64,000 bases of DNA. Source: Gamarada debralockiae (lineage: Eukaryota; Ascomycota; Leotiomycetes; Helotiales; Hyphodiscaceae). The notes beneath the pieces were generated by a model. It was not told the DNA's origin. It searched no databases and worked only from the letters and a program-made list of their open reading frames with translations. Positions 33,808 through 45,005 of the stretch are shown piece after piece; position 1 is the first letter of the stretch, and every line of letters starts with the position of its first letter. The stretch covers positions 47,846 to 111,845 of the forward strand of contig NXFV01001365.1 in assembly GCA_002803225.1 (NCBI GenBank). The letters run 5' to 3'. The translations under genes and the position numbers were made by a program.

Positions 33808-34901
33808 TCACTTCCTATTGCGATTCTTAGCAGCCTCACACAGAAACTTCATGGATTCCGGAGCGTCGTCCTTGGGTAGATATAATTCAACCAACTATAC
33901 TTCAGCTAGTGCTCACGTTAATCTTTTCTGTATTACTCTACCCACCTGCAAGACTGACGGCTCACTGAAGCTGTCATCATCCAGCAAGCTCACTAGCTCC
34001 TTGCTGGTCCGAATTTGGTGTGTGGCGTACTGAGCTTCTTTGCCGCTCATGGCCTCGAGTATTTTAGCAAATTTCCAGGGCTGGATGTCATTGTAAACCG
34101 CATCCCATCCGTGGATGTAGCGTTCGACAGTGTATCCGTTGTTACAGACGATGAATCTGTGAAGGTATCAGCCCCTATTCATTCTTTTCGCAACAGTGAG
34201 AGAAACGAGAGTGAGTCGGTTACGAGACCCTTACATGATCGGCTTCAAGCCGTTCCGAAACATGGTACTAATCTCTTGCACTGTCATTTGAAGACTCCCA
34301 TCACCAACAAACAGCACCATCCTGCGGTCAGGTCGGTCACTATCCCTAACAGCAAGTGCCGCGCCCTGACAGGCTCCGACGGAAAACCCGATGCTTGCCC
34401 AACGATGCTGGCCGATGAACGTAGCGTCTTTGGGAAATTTCATTTCCCAAGTTCCGCAACTTGATGTCCCCTTCTCGAAGCCAATGACCCAAGGTTGGCC
34501 AAAGCCAGTCATGCTTAAGAGTGGGTTCCATATCATGAGACATTGTGTCACATTTTGGGGTGCTGGTAGGGTAAGCAAATTCGATCGACGCCGAAAGTAA
34601 TCGGTCTTTAACTTCTCGTTGAATTTGTGCAAGACCTCCTTCATATAAACGTCCGCATACAGTCGGCCCCTCACTCGAACACTATCGGCAGCGACTTCGA
34701 TCAGCTTGTCTTGTTCAAGACCTGATAAAAGCATGGAGTCGAGGAGAGTTAGATTAGAATCACCTGTTCGAAGAACTGTGTCAGAAACATATCCAGTGTG
34801 TCAAGTCTCACGAACTTACTAGGCACGCCATGAACCGATCGAACTCCGACCTGAAAGATTCGACGGAACAGATATTCTCCAAAGGTGATGGGATCTATCA
34901 T
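33808..34901 (-). pseudogene. Decayed pyruvate/indolepyruvate decarboxylase-type ThDP enzyme
   Basis: The start FGEYLFRRIFQVGVRSVHGVPSD and ...NLTLLD is the classic N-terminus of non-oxidative 2-oxoacid decarboxylases. Immediately after it the sequence jumps to SGLEQDKLIEVAADSVRVRG, so about 250-300 residues (the rest of the PYR domain with the catalytic Glu, and the middle domain) are missing. The PP domain remains: FVGDGSLQMT with VCNNGYTVERYIHGWDA (ThDP/Mg motif), and the C-terminus LVELYLPKDDAPESM. Introns inferred: 34764-34819, 34157-34234, 33895-33945 (302 codons). Between 34480 and 34560 the family sequence (LKHDWLWPTLGHWLREGD) lies in another frame, so two compensating indels are also present. 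Without the PYR domain the protein cannot form a normal active site. Confidence 0.82.
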
Positions 34902-35671
34902 CTTGTCGGCAATCAGAATGGTTCTGAGTAATATCTGCCCGAGCGACGAAACATTTTATAATGAATAAAAGGGATTGGGTGCAGCACGTTGACCGGAGGA
35001 ATTGTTAGAGAGACGTCTTCTGACAAGTGATACCCATCTCCACCCATCCTACACAGCATAACCCAAACTCTATCAAAATGCGAAAAGGATCGAAATCCCG
35101 AAAGTCGACAGCCGCCACAGCTAATATTAGTTAGATGATACTCAGAGCACTAACCAGTGACTTCGTATTGTGATAGCCACTGCAACAGAGAAATGGCTAA
35201 TGAGAAGAAAATTATGATTGGCAGCCTAATTGATGTTGTCGACGTCTTGCCACTTCAGTTTAACCCACTTGATAATAACTGGTTCTGAACAGGGATGCAG
35301 GCATGCAGGCCTGTTGATCTGATGAGGAGCGCTGTTTCGAAGTGTAAGCTGCAGTGCAAGGTGCGCCTTGCAAGGATATGTTGCAGGGCGCGTAAGGTAT
35401 GCTGTTCTACAGTCCCAGGGTGCATGTTGTCCAATTCGACAATCGCTTTGCGAAACCGGCTTTTGATTGTCTCACCGTTGAATTGCATACGATCATACCC
35501 CTTTTCGCTCTAGTCAGCGGAAACATACCTTCAATTATCTAATCTCAACGTGAGACGAGTCAACAGTTAATGGTAATTTGTGAACATCAGACTCTACTAC
35601 AATTAATTGCATTGGGGCCATTCAAAGGCATAAACAGAGATCAATAAGGTACTACCAATCACATCACCACT
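34902..35671. other. Divergent intergenic region, no gene seen
   Basis: 770 bp between the decarboxylase remnant (minus) and the second Zn2Cys6 gene (plus). The opposing frames at 35255-35513 overlap each other and show no motif. Confidence 0.35.
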
Positions 35672-37313
35672 ATGGTTGGCGCCATGAAGAGCAATCGGTG
35701 TGGGACGTGTCGTAAAAGAAAGGTCAAGGTAGGTCGTGCATAGCAGTTTGAAAAGATTGTGGCTGACTCTCTGTCAGTGCGATGCAGCTTGGCCTATCTG
35801 CGGCCCTTGCAAGCAAAGTAATCGGCATTGCCCTCCGCGTCCGTCTCTCAAAGTCATCGACGACGGTCTCCACGTGAGACGAAAACTCGCAAAATTATCC
35901 GATCGAGAGACGGCCAGCAATCCAGATCGGGATGAACTCACGCAAACGGACGGGATCCCAGGCTCAAATGATCATAATTGCTTCGTCCAAAATAAGGCGG
36001 GAGAGAATGCTTTTGATCTTACGCTGCTAGCTCCGATGACCCTTACCCCATCCGAGCAGCTTTCGTACGAATTCATCAACTGCTTACACATTCAGTACCC
36101 ATCATACAGTCTGAAAATCATAGGCGCCTTTGCCTGGCAGATTCCGGAGCGGTTTGGCTCTAGTGCTGCTCTGGATGATGTCGCTGCGTGTATACTGGCC
36201 TCCCACGCTGCCATAGTTCGAGGTTCGAGTCCATCTTTACGGATAAATTCCATGCTGTATGCTCGCGCCTTACAGAGTGTGCAACAGGCGATCGATGACC
36301 AGAACGAATGGAAATCTTCCAACACGTTGTGTGCCGTACTTCTACTACACCGGATTGAGGTAAACCACACCTTGTTTCAACGGTCCTGTGTACGAGTCTG
36401 ATGCAAGGAACAGGCAGTTTTTGGCGAATCATTCGGGCTGAGCGAGGTAGTCCATGCGTCTGGCTTAGCCGCCCTTTTGGAAAAGAGAGGTCCGCCCAAG
36501 CCCACGAATACATTCGACTCTCTCGTCACTACGGACAGTCATGCGTGCATTGTATGTACTCCGTAACCCTTTCCGTCCCCCATCTTTGCTGTTTTCGGCT
36601 GACCAGATTAGATATACCAAGCACTTGCACAACGAAAAGACTGCTTCATTGCCTCAGAGGAATGGGCAACAGCATTAGACGCTCTGCACGGACGCTCTTA
36701 TCTCCAGACGGCCTTCTACCGGCTTCTTCGACAGATGACGATTTGGCCAAACTTAATCCGCGAAAAGCTGGATTTTTGCGATGGCAACCCAAGTATCGAT
36801 CCAATTGCCCTCGTTGAGAAAGCACATCAAGTCAAGGTAGCAATGCTTGAGATTGGTCTAAAGCTAGATGCCCTCATCAAGAAGCACAAGCTCGCCAGAC
36901 CTATTCCACCAACCTGTCTAATTTCTCTGGTGCCTGAGATGCTCGAATTCCAAGATCCGATGGCTGCATTGCTTTTGTGTTATCATGCAATGTATAGCAT
37001 TATCATTTCTCAAATTCTCTCGTCCCTGATGGACGATCCTCTTTACGAGTTGGAACTGAAAGGCGAAATACTACATCAGTCACAGCGAATTTGGATGCTG
37101 GTCGAGCACGGCCGGCAGAACAAGCCCCTAGGTCTGCCCATCCTCCAAGCGGCCCTAATAATGACAATAGAGTGGGCGGACTGGGAGGCACAAGAAGAAA
37201 TCATTGCGATCATGAATGAGTTGGACAGTTCTATGAAATCAAGCCGTGAAGGTTGGACGAGGGAAAAGCTGATATACAAAGCGATGGTGTTTCGAGGAGA
37301 CCGTGCTGTTTGA
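35672..37313 (+). CDS. Zn2Cys6 transcription factor 2 of the 30-40 kb locus
   Basis: Four exons (57, 582, 138 and 702 coding bases), 492 residues. Introns 35729-35777, 36360-36413 and 36552-36611. The zinc cluster RCGTCRKRKVK / CDAAWPICGPC / RHCPPRP is split by intron 1 at the same codon as in the regulator at 30336-31982. The middle and C-terminal regions also align (SSAALDDVAACILASHAAIV; AVFGESFGLSEVVHASGLAALLEKRGP in pieces). It is probably a nuclear activator of the adjacent adenylation gene, which starts 635 bp downstream on the same strand. Poly-A tracts of 18 (37386) follow the stop. Confidence 0.87.
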
Positions 37314-37947
37314 GCGATGGCTCCTAAAGTTTCTAGCCCTATCTAAAGGATACTCACTTGAAAGAATGTCTCTCGGATCCTTTTAAAAAAAAAAAAAAAA
37401 AATCCCTTTACTATGTTTAAGACCCTGATTTGTGGAACCAATTTCTAACATCACAAGATATTGTTAGAGGTAATCGTGTATGAGTTGTACGACTCTCGTA
37501 TAGGTGTATTACGTGAGGTAGGCTGCTGCCCTTCGTGCTCAGAGTCGGGCCGGGCGAATAGGCTTTAAAGTTCGCAAAACTTGATGAATAGGAGAAGGGA
37601 GCCGGGGTCCTGTCGGCTAACACTCAGCGATAGTTTTCGGAGCCACTTGCCTGAACGGTTACGAATTGCGAGGAACCGGAACTGCTGACAGCTATCATAC
37701 TCAGCTTGCTGAGCTCTTGTAGCTGGGATTGAGGGAATAGCATAGGCCTTAGTAGTGATCAGCATGAAGTGCAGGAGTATTTCCTCATCTATACTCAAAA
37801 TATTATACCTGCACAATGCTTAGTGTGGCGTCGTTTGTGGTCTTCGCATATAACTCAGCATGTACCTCTCAGTAAGATAAGTTCACCAACCTTTCCTCAC
37901 TTCTTCCTTCCTAAGAAATATACCTTGTATACATCATACCTCAGGTC
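37314..37947. other. Intergenic, adenylation-gene promoter side
   Basis: About 630 bp with an 18-base A run near 37386 and otherwise no motif I can name. Minus-strand frames at 37417-37816 are not convincing. Confidence 0.35.
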
Positions 37948-39755
37948 ATGGCCCATCAGCCGAGATTGCTGGTCAACGCCGTGGATGCCAAGGCTAAAAG
38001 TATCCCCGATAGCCCATGGCTTCTGTATGCGAAATCGTCTTTGTGGGAACAGGAAGGAGGCTACCGCACCATCACCTGGAAGCAGTTTGCCAATGCAGTA
38101 AATAGAACTGCGTTTTGGCTAGACGAAAACCTTCCTCGAAAACCAGGCCGTCAGACTATTGCATATCTTGGTCCCAACGACGCAAGATACTACATTCTTA
38201 TTGTTGCAGCTGCCAAATCGGAGCGGAGGGTAGGTCGTGGATAAATTTCCTCCTTTTTTTACTGGAACCTCACTAATATCTGATTCTCCGCATAGTTCTT
38301 TATTCCAGACGGGCGAATAACCCCGGACGGACTGGCCAGCATCCTCAAGGAGATCGATTGCAGTGCCTGGATTTCTACTCAGGATCAATTCAGCGAAGTT
38401 CCAGGATACGAATCACTCTTATTTCCATCCCTGGAAGATATCCTGGCAGAAGAGTGCAATTCCAGTCTTCCGTACCCGTACAACGATACTTGGGAGCAAG
38501 CCAAGGATGAAATTGTCTGTATCATTCACACATCTGGCACAACAGGTATGGTTCTAAAATTTCTTCCAGTTGGAATCAAAAAGTCTTGAGACAGATTGAC
38601 TGATAGTTCACGCCAGGTGTTCCCAAGCCAATTTACCTTCGTAATGGGTTCATGTCAGTCTGGGACAGCTGGAACAACCTTTTCTCGAGACATCATCCAC
38701 GAAAAATCACATATCAGCATATGATCAACGCACGAACATTAACTACCTGTGCCCCACAGTGGTTAGCTGGTCTGGCATTCAGCTTGAATGCGGCGGTATT
38801 CATCGGGATGACTACAGTCATGTTGCCTCCTGACATGAATATGACACCTTCTTTGGACCGGCAAGCAATTATGAACATCTGCAAGCACACTGGAGCCGAA
38901 AGCATTGTCACTCCACCGTCCTTGATTGAGGACTTCTACACCGATGAGGCCGCATTTAACTTTCTGAAAAGTCAGAAATATGTTTGCTGGCTGGGAGCAG
39001 GACTCGATCACAAGGTGGGCGATGCGCTTGCACAGCACACCAACTTGTTTCCTGTGATCGGCTCAACTGAACGTGGAGCTGCATTGTCATTTGAATCTGA
39101 CGATGCCAGCATGTGGAAGAGCTACGAATTTGTCCCGGAGATGGGACCTCGGTTTGAGTTAGTTGCTGATGAGATTTACGAGCTACACGTTGATCGCACA
39201 TCAGAAAGCAGTCTCTTCCAGTGTGGCTTTTACACCTTCCCACACCTCGACACCATCAATACTGAAGAGCTATATTCACCAACAGTCGACAAAAATGGCA
39301 CCAAAAGATGGATCTCTCGCGGACGCAAGGATGATCTGGTCAAACTGTCGTGTCTTGCCAAGTTCCATGCAACACACATTGAAGACGCGATTGCAAGACA
39401 CCCCCAGGTAGCTGCGGTTGTCGTGGGAGGGGAAGGCCGTGATGTGCCATACATCATCATTGAACCGAGAGACTGGACAATGGTGGGTGATCCACACATG
39501 TTTGTTGACGAGATATACGATACCGTGATCTATGGGATCAATGAGAAGGACAATGACGAGATTCGAATCCCAAGAGAGATGGTCATGCTATCTAATCCAG
39601 ACTTGCCTTTTAAACGAACAATGAAAATGACAATCATGAGGAAGGAGGTGGAAAGGATGTATGAGGACCATATCAATACTTTGTATCTAAACTCGGGGAC
39701 GAAGAAGATAAATGGTGGTGCTGTCAACGGGCACAAAGAAGGCATCAAAGTATGA
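37948..39755 (+). CDS. Stand-alone adenylation-domain (AMP-binding) enzyme, NRPS-like
   Basis: Three exons, 556 residues; introns 38230-38295 and 38546-38616. Adenylate-forming superfamily: P-loop A3 IIHTSGTTGVPKPIY near residue 170-185, GSTERGAALS (A5 position), ISRGRKDDLVKL (A8, family GRxDD), HPQVAAVVVGGEGRDVPYIIIEP, and an A10-like PFKRTMKMTIMRKEVER. It resembles the N-terminal A domain of fungal A-T-TE or A-T-R (carboxylate reductase) proteins, but the frame stops after the A10 region with no carrier, thioesterase or reductase domain. Likely activity: ATP-dependent activation of a carboxylic (perhaps aryl or 2-oxo) acid, passed to CoA or a separate carrier. A Met sits where the A10 motif usually has Gly (KRTxKGT). 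Neighbouring regulator and decarboxylase remnant suggest a biosynthetic locus. Confidence 0.85.
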
Positions 39756-40728
39756 GGTAGATACAGTTTTATCCTGTCAGATTCTCGAGTAGGAGTCAAT
39801 GATGAATTTTCCTAGATGTGAAACTTTCTCCCAACCACCTTCAATGTATGAGACACGAGTAAACATGCCAAAAAAAAAAACAAAAAAACTTCGCACAGGA
39901 GAGACTCTAAAGCGTTAAACAGCAGGGATCGCATGTAGAAACCTCAGCTGTGAGACATGGTGTGGCCGCGGATATATTGAGGGTCTCAATAGATCATTAG
40001 ATCTGCTGCGTTGATGACTCAGGATACTGTGGCGACCAGGAAGAGAAGGATTTGGAGAACGTCAGATCCTGCCCGAATAAATATTTGAGAATAATTTCTG
40101 CCTCGTAATTGAGAACGGTAGCATGGGCATGAGTTTAAAAGCCCTGGAAAAAGTAGGTGTCTCCAGGGCAAATTCAAGGGATCATTCAGGGATCCACCCC
40201 GCCGTACAATCAAGTATATATTTCGAGTTTTCGCAAAATGAATCAACATCAGTTCAGGGCTGACGTGCGCTATCCCTGCGAACTGTATGCTAGGAGGTTG
40301 TACGGGGTATCAGCCGTTCTGGTTGAGACGAGTTCCTACAGAAGACTGCCGTCATGTTTTCGGGATGTCCGAGGAAGAGTTGAAGGCAGATCGTGACGTC
40401 CACAAGCATCAAACCTAACAAGACATCTCTGGGGTTTAATCTTTGTCAGCAGTGGTGTCGTGAAAACAGGGGTCAAATACTTCCTTCGCAAAAGGATGTG
40501 TTTCGGGTATAGTCTCGATTCGCCAATTCATCCAATCGAAGTAGTGGTTCTCAAAACCATCGAAAGCCAGGAGGCTCTCTCCGCGCACATACAGCGCCTA
40601 TTAATGCTTTCTATAAAGTCTCGTAATTATGGGACAATAGTTCCAATATTAGACCCAAAATCTGTAAAGGATCTCTAGATTCTTGGTTGTGACTTGAGTA
40701 TTGCTCTCTATTTACTCTTGTTGAAACC
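39756..40728. other. Intergenic, no gene seen
   Basis: Nearly 1 kb between the adenylation gene and the helicase relic; short A runs near 39870. Frames at 40157-40396 and 40460-40678 have no recognisable motif. Confidence 0.35.
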
Positions 40729-43020
40729 ATGCCTTTCAAAATGGAAAGCAGGCGTTATCAGGCACATTTTAGAGAAGTAGTGGATCAGGGACGATGTTTT
40801 GTATTCGCGGATCTGGTTCAGCATGTCCGCGTTCAGGGGGATGGTGCACGGGTTGGTGGGAGAAGCCAGGGAGGAGTTGTTCCGGGAGTTGATAATAGTG
40901 GGGATGAGTACAGATCAAGAGGTGGATATGCAGCAGGTTCCCCTAATCCATTGGAATAAGTTGGTTGATCAGCCATCCGAAACCAAGATTGGGTGGTCAT
41001 TTTTGGAGGATGAGCGCAACTAGTTTGCTGTGTGTAAGCAGTGGTGGTTGTACGAGCGGATGTACAAAGAGGCGTTGTTGAGAGAGCAGTTTATAGACCC
41101 CCCAAGGAAGTTGAATAGAGTAGCCGTTGCCGTGTACTAGCGCCACGTAGAGCTGTTCCAGGAGTTGTTATGGGTGCTGATGCACTTGTGCGGTGGGCAG
41201 CCAGCATGAGCACCAGAGTTGTTGGGAATACGGTGGAAGAATACAGCGAATAGAGGTGTGAGAAACATTTTCATCGAGAAAGGGTTGGTGGCATTCGTGG
41301 CCACGTACTATAAAGGGTATTGTAGTAGCGGAAACATCAAGATCATCCACTGATATTTGCTACGGGAGATGAGGGAGATGTTGTGTATTATTTGTGGTTG
41401 GTTTTGCCATTTTGGGAGAAGTTGCAATTCCAGATGACTAGAAAGATTTGTTCCAGTCCGTTTATATTGGGGGGGTCAGAAGGAACACCAGCGGTGGACA
41501 GAGCCGAAGAGGAAGCAGCAGCCGCCCGTTGAGAAGGGAGATGTTCCAGAAGAGAGCGGAGGAGAGTTGGAAGTAGAAGATGGGAATGAGAGTAGGCAAC
41601 AGACGAGGTTGTTGGCCCAGCGTCAAGCACGTGTATGGACATCCGAACGAGCCCGTAAGATTTTGAAGGAGGCAGCCATACGGTGGATGGGTGTTGACGG
41701 GTTGAATATTAGCGGATATCGACAGATTGCCATTGCCATTTCGCGGCGGTGTTGCCGGGAGGACTGGTTTGAGGAAGAGAAAGCCAAATTGGGAGAGGGC
41801 GAGAGATGAGATGAGGATAATACAGACAGGGACAATCCATAGGATTTGCAAGCCAGTCACAGGACCTATGTTGCCAGTATGATTTACGCCCGGGAGTTGA
41901 TAGAAAGTGACAATTCCATTTATCAGCCGCCAAGAAAAGTTCCAGAGGGTTAGCCACGTATAGTATTGATTTTTAGGGTTTCCGTCAGCACATCAAGGTG
42001 TTAGGATGAGCAGGAGAGCTAAGAGAAAGCGGCAGGTATACGAAGAAGAGATGCAGGACGCCCAGCTGGCCCGGTGGAAGCGGTTACGGACAGTGGATAT
42101 CTATCCATGCCGAGTTAGAGAAGATATTAGGGAGTGAGGCCAAGTTCCGTGGGTTACAAGAGCCAGTGTTAGAAGCCATCATGAAGCACAAGCGCCCCGT
42201 TTTGGCAGGTATGGCCACCGGAAAACCATGTTGTTCCAGATCTCAGCCAAGAGCATGTGTTCCGGTACGACAGTAGACATCACGCCATTGGTTTCATTGC
42301 AAGACCATATAGTAGAAAGATATCAGCAAGCCGGCATTTCATTCGTGAAATGAGATGTCCGTCATTTGCCATTCTCCCAGCCAGATTGTCATCGTCGCCC
42401 CGGAGTCAGCGGTCAGCAAGACGTTTGGCATGTTTTGCACGTTTTTAGACCAGTTACAAGGGTTATGTCAGTTGGACCGGTTCGTATTCGACGAATTCCA
42501 CACGTTATTGGATAGCACCGACGAGTTCGTCCCAAGATGAGGCAGTTGGATGATTTGGTGAGAAGGGGGGTGCAGATGGTGTATTTGACGGCGACATTAC
42601 CACCGCATACCGAGCCGGAGAATATGGGTATCATGAAGACCGGGTTGAAGACGTTCACATATTCCGAGCCGTGGTTGAGTATGACGAGGACGAGTTTGGT
42701 AGAGGAGATATTGCAGCCATTTGCAGATTGGTGGAGCAGAAGTTGGACGAGTACCCTGCGCCGGCCAAGATTATCATATATAGTAGCAGCATTACCACCA
42801 CGCGGGAAGTGAGTTGTGCATTGGATTGTCATGCGTATTACCGCGACGTGGGTAATACAGCCGTTAAGGATGAGATCCGGAAGCGTGGGAGAGTGCGGAT
42901 GGACGGGTTGTGGTTGCCACAAATCAAGAAAAGAGCACATTCTTGGGAGCATCAGGGACAACCTGCACGTGCTGCCACGTGCAACATTTGAGGACGATGG
43001 GTCTCCCAGTGCCAGATGAG
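40729..43020 (+). pseudogene. Relic of a RecQ-type, telomere-linked-like helicase
   Basis: Many frames must be pieced together. The N-terminal family region is recognisable: APELLGIRWKNTANRGVRNIFIE (in pieces), VAFVATYYKGY, KIIHRYLPRE-like and YYLWLVLPFWEK, then WTSERARKILKEAAIR and LNISGYRQIAIAISRR. RecQ core pieces follow: EAKFRGLQEPVLEAIMKHKRPVLAGMATGK (read in two parts; damaged Walker A), IVIVAPESAVSKTFGMF, LDRFVFDEFHTLLDS (DEAH-like box DEFH), VQMVYLTATLPPHTEPE and PAKIIIYSSSITTTREV. Frameshifts and stops occur throughout. Fungal helicases of this type are multicopy and often subtelomeric or transposon-associated; this copy is dead. The C-terminal helicase motif VI region was not found. 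Confidence 0.75.
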
Positions 43021-43341
43021 GACTCCCTCATAGCCAGAAAAGGAAGCTGGAACAGCTGCGACGAGACTCCACCTTGTGATAGATGTTCAACGTAAATACA
43101 AATAAGTTTGTTTTGCCTCGGCGCAGCTCTAAGTGACGTGCATTGGAATAGACTTTGCTGACGAAACCAGGGGTCGCGGGGCCAGGCCTTGGAGTTTGGA
43201 ATCAGACGCGAAATTTTGGCGGGGCGGAAAAAGCACCACAACACGAATTAGAAATCAACAACCACAACACCAGAACTTTCTCCTACGACCACACATAACA
43301 ACACAAGATTCCTCATTCATACATCCTGCTTGAGGATATAA

Positions 43342-43548
43342 GAGAAGCTTCGTCCCTTCGCCACAGGACAAGCTCACCAAGGAATCAAGCGATTAAAGAA
43401 AGAAAAGACGGTCAAGACGTTTTCCTCAGCTTTCAAGAGAACTTTGCGCTCGGGAGGATTATCGATTGCGGCTGCTGCGAGTATACAGCAGAAGCCAGTT
43501 CAGCAGAAGAGTAGTGCGAGCCTCCTGGTTAGGAGCGCGGAGAGAAGG
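43342..43548 (+). other. In-frame AUG-less leader of thioredoxin reductase, presequence-like
   Basis: After a TAA at 43339-43341, 69 codons stay open and in frame with the thioredoxin reductase ATG at 43549. There is no ATG among them. The encoded peptide is rich in Lys, Arg, Ser and Ala with few acidic residues (TVKTFSSAFKRTLRSGG, LSIAAAASIQQKP, SSASLLVRSAERR), which is what a mitochondrial presequence looks like. ACG codons at 43408 (context AAG-ACG-G, favourable purine at -3 and G at +4) and 43417 are candidate near-cognate starts. A 5' UTR intron cannot be excluded. Confidence 0.5.
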
Positions 43549-44859
43549 ATGCATAGCAAGGTCGTCAGTGAGTATACCCCGGACTCGAAGGCGAATGTCT
43601 TCAAGGTGGCACAATGAACGAACACTGACATGCAATAGTCATTGGCTCAGGCCCAGCTGCGCATACAGCGGCTGTCTACTTGTCGCGTGCGGAGTTGAAG
43701 CGTAAGTTTTCCCTCGCAGTGGAGTTTTCGACGCGTGCTAATGCATTGTATTGCAGCTGTGCTCTACGAAGGTTTCCTAGCAAATGGCATCGCAGCCGGT
43801 GGACAATTGACGACGACAACGGATGTAGAAAATTACCCCGGGTTCCCAGATGGAATCGGAGGCACTGAGCTTATGGTACGTTTTTCCTTTCCTTCTTCCC
43901 TCCCTTCTTATCCTCTGTCCTCGTATTAACACGCACAAAAGGACGCGATGCGTAAACAATCCGAACGCTTCGGCACCCAAATCATCACCGAAACAATCGC
44001 AAAAGTCGACCTGACAAAGAGGCCATTCAAATACTGGCCCGAATACGAAGAAGATAAAGACCCCCACACGGCCGACGCAATCATCATCGCAACTGGTGCC
44101 TCAGCGCGCAGACTCGGTCTCCCTGGCGAAGATAAATACTGGCAGAATGGTATCTCAGCCTGCGCAGTCTGCGATGGCGCTGTTCCGATTTTCAGAAACA
44201 AGCCATTGGTTGTGATCGGTGGTGGAGACTCCGCGGCTGAGGAAGCCATGTTCTTGACGAAGTACGGATCTCACGTTACGGTGCTGGTGAGACGGGATGT
44301 GTTGAGAGCGAGCAAGACAATGGCGAAGCGGTTGCTGGCGAATAAGAAAGTCACTGTGCGGTTCAACACTGTGGGCGCGGAGGTCAAGGGCGATGAGAAG
44401 GGATTGATGAGCCATATGGTGATCAAGAACACGAAGACTGGCGAGTTAGAGACGATCGAGGCGAATGGACTGTTCTATGCTGTTGGGCATGATCCTGCGA
44501 CCGCGCTGTTCAAGGGCCAGATTACCACTGATGATGAGGGATACATTATCACGAAGGCAGGCACGAGTTATACAAATATTGAGGGCGTGTTTGCTGCTGG
44601 TGATGTGCAGGATAAGAGGTATAGGCAGGCTATTACTAGTGCTGGTATGTACCCCATTTTAAAAAATATAAAATAAAAATAAAAATAGCTGGAAGTCTGC
44701 TAACAAATTCAAGGCTCTGGATGCATTGCGGCGCTTGAGGCGGAGAAATACTTGGCAGAAAGGGAAGACGGAGAGGAGAACGATCTCGAGAAGGAGAAGA
44801 CGGCCGAGAAGGGCAATAACGTCGTTGTTCCCGAATATAGAGGCAACCCTCTGCTATAG
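43549..44859 (+). CDS. TRR1: Thioredoxin reductase (NADPH), low-molecular-weight fungal type
   Basis: FAD flavoprotein that reduces thioredoxin with NADPH. Five exons, 349 residues, start [20 protein letters not shown]; introns 43568-43638, 43702-43756, 43876-43941 and 44645-44713. Motifs: FAD Rossmann GSGPAA near residue 10, [34 protein letters not shown], the redox-active pair CAVC at about residues 141 and 144, the NADPH site [13 protein letters not shown], and the second FAD motif [16 protein letters not shown]. The C-terminus has an acidic/charged tail ([17 protein letters not shown]) longer than in yeast Trr1. It is the fungal gene known as cys-9 in Neurospora. Cytosolic from the AUG; the upstream open leader suggests a second, mitochondrial form. 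Confidence 0.96.
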
Positions 44860-45005
44860 AGAGCTTTTTTCGTTTTGCCATGGACGTTATGGGATATGAT
44901 AGAGAAAACTCGGATGCAATAGAATTTGCGAGCGAGAATTAGGAAAGACAGAATATAAAGAAGGCATATCAAATTACTTACAACGTGCTCACTATTTGAC
45001 GTTAT

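Noticed and set aside
37380..37410. Poly-A run as evidence for a LINE or processed pseudogene
   Set aside because: An 18-base A tract without target duplication or preceding retroelement sequence is not enough.
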